Shown here: positions 14,916 through 24,123 of the stretch, in pieces
How positions within the stretch are numbered: position 1 is the stretch's first letter
How the letters are laid out: every line of letters begins with the position of its first letter
Assembly (NCBI GenBank): GCA_002438845.1
Contig: DJRG01000078.1
Coordinates: 1-64,000, forward strand
Reading direction: 5' to 3'
DNA from: Bacteroidales bacterium UBA6366
GTDB taxonomy: Bacteria; Bacteroidota; Bacteroidia; Bacteroidales; UBA932
Length of the DNA: 64,000 nt
Made by a program: the position numbers and the translations under genes
The notes under the pieces: generated by a model
Database searches by the model: none
What the model saw: only the letters and a program-made list of their open reading frames with translations
Told to the model about the DNA's origin: nothing

Positions 14916-17759
14916 CTACCATTTTGGCGGCAGATAAGGCCCAAGGTCTTTCTTCGCATATTTTTTCGCGGCGCCAGGGTATATGATACGCAGGTCAATG
15001 GTAGGAGGAACTATTCCGTCATTGACTATGTTCAGGATTCCGTCCTCTTTGCCGTCGCTGCCAGGACTGTAGCCCCAAGGATTCCTCATGGAGAACAGTG
15101 CGCTTGAGCTGTTGCTGTACATGAATGAATATGCGTGAGCCGTGACCGTCATGGAACCGCCCACTGACAGACCACCGATATTGAAACCTCCAATCACAAT
15201 CATGTTTTCCTTTAAGCACAAGTCGACTATGGACTTCAGATTGTCTGTCGACACTGTGTTAGGTGAATATGCAAAGCTGTTTCCGTTGCCTGTGAACAGC
15301 GGAGCGACGTGCTCGCTGCCGATGCCATTGATGTCCGGATTCACTTTATAGATGTAATTCCATTTCATTATCGCCTTCTCCAGAACTGATGCCCAGGTCG
15401 GTTCGTTTTTCTTTCCCGTCGCGGCTCCCATACCGCTGTCATTGCCAAGGAAAGTGGATTGGACGGTGACGGTGACTTCTTTGCCCTGAGGATCAAACAT
15501 ATTCACGGAATAGGTTTTGTCGCCATTGTCCTTGATGATTGATTTGATGAAGTCAGGATATTGATAAGCCATTTCCGCAAATACGGCTAAGGCAGAGCAG
15601 TCTCCGACGCCATGTTGGTTTACATCGGCTGGCACAGGTTCGCCGAACGGGTAGAGATTGACTGTGTATTCTCTCCAAGAGTATGAAGGAGCGGATGGCA
15701 ATGTGTTTGGTTCGTTGCTGGCTGTGCTCAACCATTTTCTGTCCGCTTCTGTGGTAACGTGTTTGTTGGCATAGTGCTTGCCCATCGGAGTTGATGCCGT
15801 TTTTGTGAAAGACGAGCCATTGGACACGACATCGTCAAATGTGGAATACTCTTCGGATCTGCCGATAAGGTGAAACTCTGCGATTGTGATGGTTTCCGCA
15901 TTCCCGGTGTTGTTGATTCTCAGTTTAATGAATTTAAATTGAGCGCTAGTAGGAAATTCACTGTTCAGAAGAAAGATTCTTCCCCCTTTTATTCTGGTGA
16001 GATGATCCCAGGCAACACCGTCATTTGACCCGAACAAATCAATTTCGTCCGGTCTGGTGTCGCTGTTTGGCCCGAAATGCAGATAATATTTCTTAAACGA
16101 CTTGGCCTCGTTACCCTCCCAAATCAAATCGAAAGATGACTTGCCGCTTATCTTGAACGAAGTGTTAGTGTTTCCGTCCACCATTTTATCCAGGCCATTG
16201 GAAGGATCATCCGGGGGATATTGTGATGTGAGCGTACCACCGCAAGGCATATATTCATTGCCTTCAGGTAATGTCAGGGAACATATTCCTTTCTGGATGA
16301 TGGTGTACACTATCTTTTGTGAGCCGCTGCGGCTTTGGATGGTGATTGTTCCGGTTCTTTCCTCACCTGAGTTTTCAGAAACAGCGAATTGAAGAGTATG
16401 CTTCGTAAGGGAGCGGCTGTCAAGCCTGCGGATCCATGCCTTGGCGTTGTCGGAGATGACAACGTCATATTCAATGTTCGTCAAAAATTCGAGGGAGACT
16501 GTACCACCTTTGTAGTCAACAGTCCTGGAAGAATTGTCATTTATCTCAAGGCCTCCTTTTTCGAAATGGATGCTTTTCATTATGACCTTGCTCCCGTTGC
16601 TGACCAGTACCACCACTTTAGGCTGGCTGCCTACTGTCTCACCAGTGCAGGCTTTTATGCTTCCAGTCTTGTTTGAAGAGTCATCCGCATCGATTTCCGC
16701 AGTGAGGTCAGGAGAGCCGATGACCTCGATGTCGATTCTTTTGGAAGGGCTCGTGACCTTGTACCTGATTATTGATTTTGAATTTGGGGTAAGAACTCCA
16801 GAATCCAACCTTGTGAATGAGATGGAGAGTTCTTCTCCAACCGGAAGGGCGAAACTTGTACCATCAGCAAGCACGAAAGTGACGTAGGAGTCTGACACGA
16901 TCACATTCTTGAATATGCAAGCTCCTGAACCGGAGTCCGGAGAAGTCGCCGGGCCAATTTTCTCCCAAGTCTTTCCATTGTCGTAAGAGGCGAACCAAAA
17001 GCCATTCTCGACCTTCAGCTCAGGAGTTTTCCCGTCAGCCCCATCAGCTCCAGGATGTGTGGCCGCACCTATTTTTACCCATGTCTTGCCATCGTCGTAG
17101 GAGACGAACCAGTATTCATCCTCAATCTTTAACTTCGGAGTGATACCATCCTTGCCGTCCTTGCCATCAATGCCATCTTTTCCGTCAACACCATCCTTGC
17201 CATTTTTGCCGTCCGCACCGTCCGCACCGTCCTTGCCGTCTGATGCCGTTGCGCCAAGCTTTTTCCACGTTTTACCGTTATCATAGGAAACAAGCCAATA
17301 ACCGTTTTCGATTTTTAATTTAGGCGTGGTTCCGTCAGATGCCGAAGCCTTGATTCTTTCACCGGCACCATCCAGCATCCATTCCCCATCCAGCGTCCAA
17401 TAGTAAATTCCGTCCGGTCCGGCTTTCACTCCGATGACAGGGATGTGAATGGATGGATCTTTAACATTAAATGTTATGGCTTTTGAGCCGCCTTTGTTGA
17501 AATGAACATTGTATCCTACGGTGTAGCCTTCGTCATCTTTGATTTCCGTGACATCGGTCACATAGTCCCTGCCATTCAACGCCTCGACAATTGTCTGAAG
17601 TGATGTGATGTTCCGGTTCACCTCACCCTGCCATTTCTCAAGCGCTGAGACTCTTTCATCCAATTTCTGGATGTCATTCCTGATGGAACTGTCATCGTAT
17701 TTTTCGCAAGACGCAACTGCCATCAAGGCGAATAATATGAGAGCGTAAGTCTTTCTCAT
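14916..17759 (-). CDS. Calpain-like (C2) cysteine protease lipoprotein with collagen-like stalk
   Basis: A 947-aa surface lipoprotein: signal peptide ending AVASC (Cys18), a coiled coil (about 20-60) in a DUF4988-like N-terminus, and a G-x-y collagen-like run (about 172-203, GKDG/GADG/GIDG units). Around it are three repeats of the YWxVSYDNGKTWxKIG type. BACON-like (about 395-490) and F5/8 discoidin-like (about 520-630) domains follow. The C-terminal 250 residues show the calpain triad in order: Cys721 in GVGDCSALA, His875 in TAHAYSF, Asn893 in RNPWG. Calpain activity in bacteria is Ca-independent in some members, so regulation is open. Likely exported to the cell surface to act on external protein. 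Confidence 0.75.
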   Translation of the reverse strand: MRKTYALILFALMAVASCEKYDDSSIRNDIQKLDERVSALEKWQGEVNRNITSLQTIVEALNGRDYVTDVTEIKDDEGYTVGYNVHFNKGGSKAITFNVKDPSIHIPVIGVKAGPDGIYYWTLDGEWMLDGAGERIKASASDGTTPKLKIENGYWLVSYDNGKTWKKLGATASDGKDGADGADGKNGKDGVDGKDGIDGKDGKDGITPKLKIEDEYWFVSYDDGKTWVKIGAATHPGADGADGKTPELKVENGFWFASYDNGKTWEKIGPATSPDSGSGACIFKNVIVSDSYVTFVLADGTSFALPVGEELSISFTRLDSGVLTPNSKSIIRYKVTSPSKRIDIEVIGSPDLTAEIDADDSSNKTGSIKACTGETVGSQPKVVVLVSNGSKVIMKSIHFEKGGLEINDNSSRTVDYKGGTVSLEFLTNIEYDVVISDNAKAWIRRLDSRSLTKHTLQFAVSENSGEERTGTITIQSRSGSQKIVYTIIQKGICSLTLPEGNEYMPCGGTLTSQYPPDDPSNGLDKMVDGNTNTSFKISGKSSFDLIWEGNEAKSFKKYYLHFGPNSDTRPDEIDLFGSNDGVAWDHLTRIKGGRIFLLNSEFPTSAQFKFIKLRINNTGNAETITIAEFHLIGRSEEYSTFDDVVSNGSSFTKTASTPMGKHYANKHVTTEADRKWLSTASNEPNTLPSAPSYSWREYTVNLYPFGEPVPADVNQHGVGDCSALAVFAEMAYQYPDFIKSIIKDNGDKTYSVNMFDPQGKEVTVTVQSTFLGNDSGMGAATGKKNEPTWASVLEKAIMKWNYIYKVNPDINGIGSEHVAPLFTGNGNSFAYSPNTVSTDNLKSIVDLCLKENMIVIGGFNIGGLSVGGSMTVTAHAYSFMYSNSSSALFSMRNPWGYSPGSDGKEDGILNIVNDGIVPPTIDLRIIYPGAAKKYAKKDLGPYLPPKW

Positions 17760-18200
17760 TGTGGTGTTTTTTTAATTTTATGAGGTTATTCTGTTATCTT
17801 ATGACCAGCAAATGGTTTCATTAACTATCTTGAATCACAGTTTCTTGACCAATTCCAAGGTCAGCATCGCCATCTTCCCTGGCTCTGTCTCACAGATCTT
17901 AGTAGTTTTGTCATTTCACATATTCCATTTATTGTATAGTATTATAGAGTAATATTCCCTCCGGAATCTATCACTTGTCCACCATAACCCCATTTCCCCG
18001 GAGGCATTGCCGTTTTTTTGCCTTTTGTCCGGCAACAACGCCAATTCACCGGATGTATTAAAAACAGCCATAATTTATTAAGATCTCCTGCTAACCGGCG
18101 GGCAATACGCTCTATCGAAGAACCGCGCAGTTACAGTTAAATCATGCTCAATAATAGTTGCTACTATCTCTGTTCCTGTCATCGTCAATGTGTTATGCTA
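17760..18200. other. AT-rich gene-free interval with second 19-bp repeat
   Basis: A 441-nt interval between two minus-strand genes. It carries the second copy of the 19-bp repeat (17962-17980) and a weak TTGCCG/CGGCAA stem near 18008-18035 that could end the upstream operon. No open frame or clear promoter was found. Confidence 0.5.
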
Positions 18201-20957
18201 TTACTCAAGCGCATCTAAAAGAATGAATGGTGCCCAATGGTCTCCTTGTGTGTATCCCTGATCTCTCAACTGTTTTTGTGCATTGGCAAGAGCCTTGCGT
18301 TTGGAGAATCCTTTTGCGAGTCCTTGGTAGAATGAGACCATTAACTTGGCGGTTGACTCATCGTGAACGGGCTTGATAGACATCATCAAAGAATGGACGC
18401 CGGCATTTTTGAACCCTCTTTGCAGACCAAAGATGCCATCAGCCCCTTGACCTCCCAAAGCGGTTTGACATGCGGAGAGTACCACCATATCGCATTGACG
18501 AAGATTCATGGTCGCGACATCCGCAGCGGTGATTTTTCCGTCGTTATCTTGCTTTTGGTCGAAAAGGTTTATCCCGGACAGTGCGATGAAACTGTAGTTC
18601 ATGGCTTCATCGTCAGTAAGACCTTTGTCTCCTGTATATTTTCCATGTGAAGCGATGTGGAGTATAGCTGGGCAATTTTCAGAGAGCGATCGGAAATTCT
18701 GCTCGGAGGCATTTCGCCCATCATATACCTTTACCTTGAATATCTTTCTCATACAATCCGAAATGCCATTAATTTCTGCTTTAGAAAACTCTAAACTTCC
18801 GAAATCATCACGATTTTTCGCTTTTGTGTTCGTGTCATAATCGACATCTCCGAAAAGACAGAGTGTTTTATTCGAAGATGTCTGGTAGTGACGACAAAGT
18901 TCTTTTGTGGAAGACAGGCGGTAGACTTCGTGTGTCTCAAAGAAAGGTTTGTCACCGTCTTTCAAGTATTCAATGGCAATGTTACTCAACATGTTATTTG
19001 ATGCAAAGAATATTCGCTTCTTCCCTTCAATATGTTTTAGTAACGCACCTCCCCAAAACTTTCTGAAGAATATAGGATTGTCGTAGAGGTCGAATTGCTG
19101 CTCCATATTGTAGATAATGTCGCGTTTGCTTACCAACTCCATAACAGGCTCTCCCGTTGATGTCAGAACAAGAGCCAGTAAATATGAATCCTTGTCTAAT
19201 GGAGACAACTGCACCATGGTAAATTCGATAGCGACATCGTTGTCCTTAAGATTGTGCTGTACATCTTTCCATGTGTATGAAAGATATTCAGTGTAGTCCT
19301 TAATTTCGGAACATCCCAGCATAAGCTCTTTTTCCAACAGGACGTTTTTTTGCTTGAGGTTGAGTGTTTTGTCAAGATTAACTTCGGATACCGAAGTCTG
19401 AAGACGCTCGATTTCATCTTGATTGATCTTGATCTGTCTGTAGATTTCAATCAATCGTTCGTTCGGCTGGCTGTTCAGAACCTTCTCAAATTCAATGTTT
19501 GAGTTGAGCAAAATGCCTTTTGAGAGAAGTTCCAAATCATAGAAAGTCGGAGTAAATCGTTGCATCATGTGGCTGACTGAGTCTGGTAGAACAGCAATGT
19601 CAAAGCGGAAATTATCAATGTTTCGTTGTTGCTCGTCCCAAACCCGTTTCCTGTCTTTTTCTGTCATCATGGCAAAACGTTCACGAAGCATGTTCCGCAA
19701 GTTCTCTGAATAGAGTGAAAAATAATCCGCCGCCTTGTCATAGTCATTTATCCCGAAGTAACATTCAGCTATCGTGTTTAATGAATTTGTATAGGTCATT
19801 GAACCAAGATACTTTCTTGTGGTCTCAAGTGATGGCAACTCATTGTCCAACAGTCTACGATACACTGCTTTCCTATTGTTCTCCGCCACTTGCTCCATTT
19901 GGTCCGCCGCATCATTTTCGTTGGCTTTACGCAGACAAATCATTAGCAGTGAATATGTGTTGGAATATTTGTTGTCGATATTCAGGGCCTTGTAAATGTC
20001 CAGCGCTGCTTGGTAATGTTTCTTGGCCTCTTCGTACTTTTTCAACCTTACCTCAACTTTAGCCATGTCCTCTAAAGCGTCGGCATGTTTCTCGCTGTCA
20101 GGCATCCACGCTTCATAGCCATCCTTTTCTGTCTGATAAGCGACAAGCGCTTCTTCATTTTTTTGCTGGCAAAAAAGCGCATCACCCAGGCTCAAGACAC
20201 TCATCAGGTATAATTTCTTATCTGTTTCATTTTTCTGTTCTTTGAAGCACTCCATGGCTAATCTGGAGCATTTCTCAGCATCCTCGTATCTTGACGCCAA
20301 CATGTAATTTTGCGCCGCCCAGTAAATGTCGGTTCCCATGTGAAGGGGATTACTTCCTATTTTCTTCCAACGATTGGACGCAGAAAGGTAGTATTGTGCG
20401 CAACTAAGAAAGTCACGTAGGTCGAAGAGAATTCTGGCGTAGGTCTCTTCAACCTCACAGCGTTGCTCTTCTGTCTGGCATAGGTCAAGACTTTCTTTAA
20501 TGTAAGTTTTTGCTTTCAACTCATCACCTTGTACGGCATAATATTGCGCACGCTCCAATTTGCATTTGTAGTCATTACATGTTTTTTTCAAGTCCTGCTT
20601 ATTATGCTCGTCTATCACTCCAGCCAGCCATTCAATCTTTTGAGGATCATTTAATTGGGCATAGGCCGAGGACAATGCGTTCAAAATTTGCTCGTAGGCT
20701 TTCCCGTGTTTTTTTACCTTTTGTAATGCGATTTCCCAACACGTTCCAGCAGAAAGATAATCATTGCTCCTATAGAACAACACAGCCAGATCATGCATGG
20801 ATGTAGAATCAATTGCAGAGAAATCCTGATGAAGAAATTGCTCTGTCTTTGTTCGGTCAGATGTGGCTTTTTGGTACAACCGGACTGCTGTCTCTGTTTG
20901 CGCAAGTGCCATAGTGGATAGCAACAAACCGCAGATTAGTAAATAGAAACGTTTCAT
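18201..20957 (-). CDS. Secreted TPR-CHAT caspase-like protease
   Basis: A 918-aa protein with a signal peptide (ends MALAQ), a long TPR-like helical array (about 30-420), an intermediate coiled region and a C-terminal CHAT domain. The caspase-type dyad is visible: His771 in LHIASHGKY and Cys830 in VVLSACQTALGG. CHAT proteases are proteolytic effectors in several bacterial conflict systems and relatives of separase and caspases. The signal peptide places this one outside the cytoplasm, which is unusual for an immunity effector. Its start overlaps the preceding gene by 4 nt (ATGA). It is the last gene of the eleven-gene operon. Confidence 0.85.
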   Translation of the reverse strand: MKRFYLLICGLLLSTMALAQTETAVRLYQKATSDRTKTEQFLHQDFSAIDSTSMHDLAVLFYRSNDYLSAGTCWEIALQKVKKHGKAYEQILNALSSAYAQLNDPQKIEWLAGVIDEHNKQDLKKTCNDYKCKLERAQYYAVQGDELKAKTYIKESLDLCQTEEQRCEVEETYARILFDLRDFLSCAQYYLSASNRWKKIGSNPLHMGTDIYWAAQNYMLASRYEDAEKCSRLAMECFKEQKNETDKKLYLMSVLSLGDALFCQQKNEEALVAYQTEKDGYEAWMPDSEKHADALEDMAKVEVRLKKYEEAKKHYQAALDIYKALNIDNKYSNTYSLLMICLRKANENDAADQMEQVAENNRKAVYRRLLDNELPSLETTRKYLGSMTYTNSLNTIAECYFGINDYDKAADYFSLYSENLRNMLRERFAMMTEKDRKRVWDEQQRNIDNFRFDIAVLPDSVSHMMQRFTPTFYDLELLSKGILLNSNIEFEKVLNSQPNERLIEIYRQIKINQDEIERLQTSVSEVNLDKTLNLKQKNVLLEKELMLGCSEIKDYTEYLSYTWKDVQHNLKDNDVAIEFTMVQLSPLDKDSYLLALVLTSTGEPVMELVSKRDIIYNMEQQFDLYDNPIFFRKFWGGALLKHIEGKKRIFFASNNMLSNIAIEYLKDGDKPFFETHEVYRLSSTKELCRHYQTSSNKTLCLFGDVDYDTNTKAKNRDDFGSLEFSKAEINGISDCMRKIFKVKVYDGRNASEQNFRSLSENCPAILHIASHGKYTGDKGLTDDEAMNYSFIALSGINLFDQKQDNDGKITAADVATMNLRQCDMVVLSACQTALGGQGADGIFGLQRGFKNAGVHSLMMSIKPVHDESTAKLMVSFYQGLAKGFSKRKALANAQKQLRDQGYTQGDHWAPFILLDALE

Positions 20958-21628
20958 TGTTCGACGGTTTTATTGTCAACGATAATAGCCACACTGCGTG
21001 GCTCATCATATTTGTTCTCAACGGTTATGTAAACGATGTCATTGCAATCCCTGGGTATCGTCAGTTCGTCTAACTTTCTGTACGGCATGCCTTTATATTC
21101 GTCTGTTGTTGACTTCTTTTCATACAAGTTTCCGGCTGTGTCTTTAACCCAAACCTTAATGTTGACCATCCCGTTGACCTCGGCAACAGCGGCCACTCTG
21201 ACCTGAGGATGATAGTGCTTCATACGATAAGTTACAGTCTGCTTGGCACCTATACACTTTGTGCACATCAGCACTTTATCGTCCCCACGCATCTTGTCCT
21301 TTTCGTGTTCCCTTGCATATTTCTTGGCCATATCATAGACTTTCCGCTTACCATTTGACACGGCTTCAAAGAACTCCGGGGTGAACACCAGATGTCCTTT
21401 AATATCAGCCTCTCCTTCCGTATTGAGAGGCTCGAGAGTCAGAGGTCTCCAGATTACAGAACTTAATAGACGGGATGCCTCTCTTATTTCACTTTTACTT
21501 CCCTCGCCATCAGCCATTGAAGACTGAGCCATCCTACAAGCATCGAACACGTTGTTGAAATCCTTACTCTGTCCGAATGCCGTGAAACAGAGGGTGCTGG
21601 TTATAATCATGATAAAGAAACGTCTCAT
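20954..21628 (-). CDS. Secreted protein of unknown function
   Basis: A 224-aa protein with an N-terminal signal peptide (ends TAFGQ). It has no domain I recognise. The C-terminal half reads as beta-sandwich-like strands (VRVAAVAEVNGMVNIKVWVKDTAGNLY...). A Cys pair, MCTKCIG (about 117-123), could bind metal or form a disulfide. It is coupled to the CHAT protease by a 4-nt overlap and follows the TIR-FGE gene by 11 nt. A partner or substrate role for the CHAT protein is an inference from position only. Confidence 0.6.
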   Translation of the reverse strand: MRRFFIMIITSTLCFTAFGQSKDFNNVFDACRMAQSSMADGEGSKSEIREASRLLSSVIWRPLTLEPLNTEGEADIKGHLVFTPEFFEAVSNGKRKVYDMAKKYAREHEKDKMRGDDKVLMCTKCIGAKQTVTYRMKHYHPQVRVAAVAEVNGMVNIKVWVKDTAGNLYEKKSTTDEYKGMPYRKLDELTIPRDCNDIVYITVENKYDEPRSVAIIVDNKTVEQ

Positions 21629-21639
21629 GCGTTTAGATA

Positions 21640-23127
21640 CTATTTGATTAACGATAACCTCAGTCCGATGGCATCACTTTTGCCCGCCGCCTTGTCTGAG
21701 AATGTTACAGTGATTTCGTCAGCGGACGAAAGAAATGAGCCTCCACGAATTGGTTTCTTACCTATGTCGTCACTATAACACCATTCTGCGACATTGCCTG
21801 ACAAATCGTACAATTCTCGTTCGTTAGGCTTCTTTGTCCCTATTCTCTGTGGTGCATTTGCGTTATAAACGGCGACATCATCAGGATTATTGCTCCCGGC
21901 ATATAGCGGAGTCTCATTAAGAGGGAAGCTTGCGGCGTACTCCCACTGCTCTTCTGTTGGCATGGAGAACTTCATGCCTGTCATGACTCTAAGTGCGTTG
22001 ATATATTCAATGCAATCATCCCATGATATTCCTGTTTTGGGCATTTCTTCTCTCCCATCAATCGAATTGTTCATGATTGTGCTCCATTCTCGTTCTGAAA
22101 CCTCAAACTTTCCGAGATAGAAGTCACTCGTTATGTTCGCAAGGTGTGGTGTGTTAAGATGTCCTTCGATTCGGACAGAACCCATTGTGAAAGAACCTTT
22201 GGGGATAAACATCATGTTATTGATAATACGTCTCAATGCTCTTATCTGATTAAGAGAACACTTGTCATCCCATCTGACGAGAATGGAGTCTTTCCTTCCT
22301 GTATTCTCAGAATCATTTATAGGAATATAGTTCGTACCTTTCAGACCATGGAATAGTCTGATACTGTCGGAACACTGGCTCGTAAAGAACCATGTGCCAT
22401 TTATGAATCTCTCGAAATCAGTTTGGGTTTTTAGCTGATGGAACAGAGTCTTCTCAGAACTCCATTTGACAAGGCTTATGGCACTCAGTAAGACCAATAA
22501 GACAAACAATGAAATGCTACCGATCTTGAGCAAATGATATTTAATGGGTGTTTTTAGTTTTTTGAGTATTCTATCAAGGACATCCTTGAATAGGAAATTC
22601 TTACTATCTTGATACTTTACAGCCTGGTATTTCTTGAGCATTTGGATGTCTTTTGGTAGGGAAAGGTCATCAAAATTATACTCATCAGTGTTGACCGGCA
22701 CTACCGGGATGACATTTTTCCCTCCGACAATCGCCCTGGCTATTTCCAGACGAACAAAGTCAATATGTTTGTCGGCTTCTCGGCTTTCTTTTCCAGACTC
22801 CTTACGTTGTATACATTTCTTGGCCAAAAATTTATTTTCAAGGGTTGGAAAAGAATCAATGTTGCAAGTCGCCAATTGTTCGTACCATTCGAACTCTTCG
22901 TCATTAATATGTGCAAGAGTTTCGGTACCAAGTATAATGATGAAATCTGTGCAGGTGTCCAATCGCCTGAGTATCTCCAAATCAAACCTTCCGTCCAGAT
23001 TTTCTCTGTCGAAACTCACTTGATTCTTGTAGCCCGCAGCCTCCAACAGCGACAGCAAGTGCTCTGCCTTGTCCGCCGTGTCACTATGACGGTATGAAAT
23101 GAATATCGGGTACTGTTTTCTTTTCAT
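21640..23127 (-). CDS. TIR - transmembrane - FGE/SUMF1-domain protein
   Basis: A 495-aa protein in three parts. An N-terminal TIR domain (about 5-190; FISYRHSDTADKAEHLL) keeps the likely NADase Glu128 in FVRLEIARA and has a long charged insertion (about 66-120). A single transmembrane helix lies at about 199-222. The C-terminal formylglycine-generating-enzyme-like (C-type-lectin fold) domain (about 300-495) shows MMFIPKGSFTMGS, EWEYAAS, NVAEWC and RGGSF. TIR is predicted cytoplasmic and FGE extracytoplasmic, as in a sensor. I use the ATG at 23127, which overlaps the upstream stop as TAATG; the longer frame from 23193 would lie inside that gene. Confidence 0.82.
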   Translation of the reverse strand: MKRKQYPIFISYRHSDTADKAEHLLSLLEAAGYKNQVSFDRENLDGRFDLEILRRLDTCTDFIIILGTETLAHINDEEFEWYEQLATCNIDSFPTLENKFLAKKCIQRKESGKESREADKHIDFVRLEIARAIVGGKNVIPVVPVNTDEYNFDDLSLPKDIQMLKKYQAVKYQDSKNFLFKDVLDRILKKLKTPIKYHLLKIGSISLFVLLVLLSAISLVKWSSEKTLFHQLKTQTDFERFINGTWFFTSQCSDSIRLFHGLKGTNYIPINDSENTGRKDSILVRWDDKCSLNQIRALRRIINNMMFIPKGSFTMGSVRIEGHLNTPHLANITSDFYLGKFEVSEREWSTIMNNSIDGREEMPKTGISWDDCIEYINALRVMTGMKFSMPTEEQWEYAASFPLNETPLYAGSNNPDDVAVYNANAPQRIGTKKPNERELYDLSGNVAEWCYSDDIGKKPIRGGSFLSSADEITVTFSDKAAGKSDAIGLRLSLIK

Positions 23128-23831
23128 TATCTTATTCCATCTTTTTTCAAAACATCTAGTATTTTTCTCTTGGCCGTCTTTCCCATCCAGCAAAGGAACA
23201 CAAAGAATATGACCGATAGCATGGCACTGACCGCTGGTGAAACATTGACTATGAGTAGAATAGCATCATAGAAGCCGTGTGCCATGACAGGAACCAGCCA
23301 AGCAAATATCTTGTTTCTCAAAGTCGCCTTATCCCCGAATGTCGCGAGCGAGTAGTAGTACCCCATAAGTATTCCAAAACAGAAGTGCCCCGGAATGGCT
23401 GTGCACGCCCGCATGATCCCGACGGATAGGAATGACTCGGAGTTGCTGAACAGATAAGAGATATTCTCGAATGCCGCGAATCCCAACGATACAAAAACAG
23501 CATAGACGATCCCGTCCATATTCTCATCAAAGAACCGATTCCTCCTCAGCAACAACCAAAGCATAAGCAGTTTAGCTGTCTCCTCCGGAATCGCCGCCCC
23601 GAAAAACGCCATCCGTATTCTGTTGGCGTTGTATGGATCCCATTGTGAATATAACCCCGCCGCCTCAAGCAACGTTGACATCCCGATCGCCAGCCCGACA
23701 GAAATCACGCCGAACCCGAAAGCCTTGACCAGCTGCCCGGCCGGTTCCGGTGACTCCTTGTCCTTGAGGTAGATTGCTGCCAAAAGTATCGCAACTGGTA
23801 GAATGGCGGTTATGAAAATATAAATGTTCAT
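23127..23831 (-). CDS. PrsW-family intramembrane metalloprotease
   Basis: A 234-aa multi-pass membrane protein of the PrsW/CAAX-protease-like group. The conserved elements are Glu83-Glu84 in IPEETAKLL, FAAFENISY (Glu122), PGHFCFG (His149) and AHGFYD (His185, Asp189), each in a hydrophobic segment. PrsW in Bacillus performs site-1 cleavage of an anti-sigma factor, and related proteins occur as membrane effectors or regulators. Its stop overlaps the start of the TIR-FGE gene, so the two are probably made together. A role in cleaving a membrane partner encoded in the operon is inferred. Confidence 0.82.
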   Translation of the reverse strand: MNIYIFITAILPVAILLAAIYLKDKESPEPAGQLVKAFGFGVISVGLAIGMSTLLEAAGLYSQWDPYNANRIRMAFFGAAIPEETAKLLMLWLLLRRNRFFDENMDGIVYAVFVSLGFAAFENISYLFSNSESFLSVGIMRACTAIPGHFCFGILMGYYYSLATFGDKATLRNKIFAWLVPVMAHGFYDAILLIVNVSPAVSAMLSVIFFVFLCWMGKTAKRKILDVLKKDGIR

Positions 23832-23896
23832 CTTCCTTTAGATTTCTTCAAAATTATACTCTGAGTTCATATCTTGAGGATAAGCCGCTCTTGGCT

Positions 23897-24103
23897 CTAT
23901 ACTGATAGGATGGATGGTGATGGATGCCTTATATAGACTAACTTGTGGGAAAGCATGCGACATGGCTTGATTGCGTTCAAGTGTATCATATTCGCTTTCT
24001 GCAGCATTCTTATTGCATGATAAACGTCATTCTCCGATGCAGGGTATAACTGAACCAGATGCTTATGCTTGCGAATCGCCTCCTCTATGATCGTATGCAT
24101 CAT
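23897..24103 (-). CDS. Small hypothetical protein
   Basis: A 68-aa frame starting MMHTIIEEAIRKHKHLVQLY, 20 nt after the macro-TIR stop and 65 nt before prsW. It could be an amphipathic helical protein. I recognise no family, there is no clear ribosome-binding site, and it may be a chance frame. It is listed because it fills an otherwise gene-free gap in a tightly packed operon. Confidence 0.35.
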   Translation of the reverse strand: MMHTIIEEAIRKHKHLVQLYPASENDVYHAIRMLQKANMIHLNAIKPCRMLSHKLVYIRHPSPSILSV

Positions 24104-24123
24104 AATTAATTCAGAATGACTGA

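Noticed and set aside
17140..17245. Short DNA repeat cluster (CCGTCC/CCATC-rich).
   Set aside because: It is the coding sequence of the collagen-like Gly-x-y stretch in the lipoprotein, not an independent repeat element.
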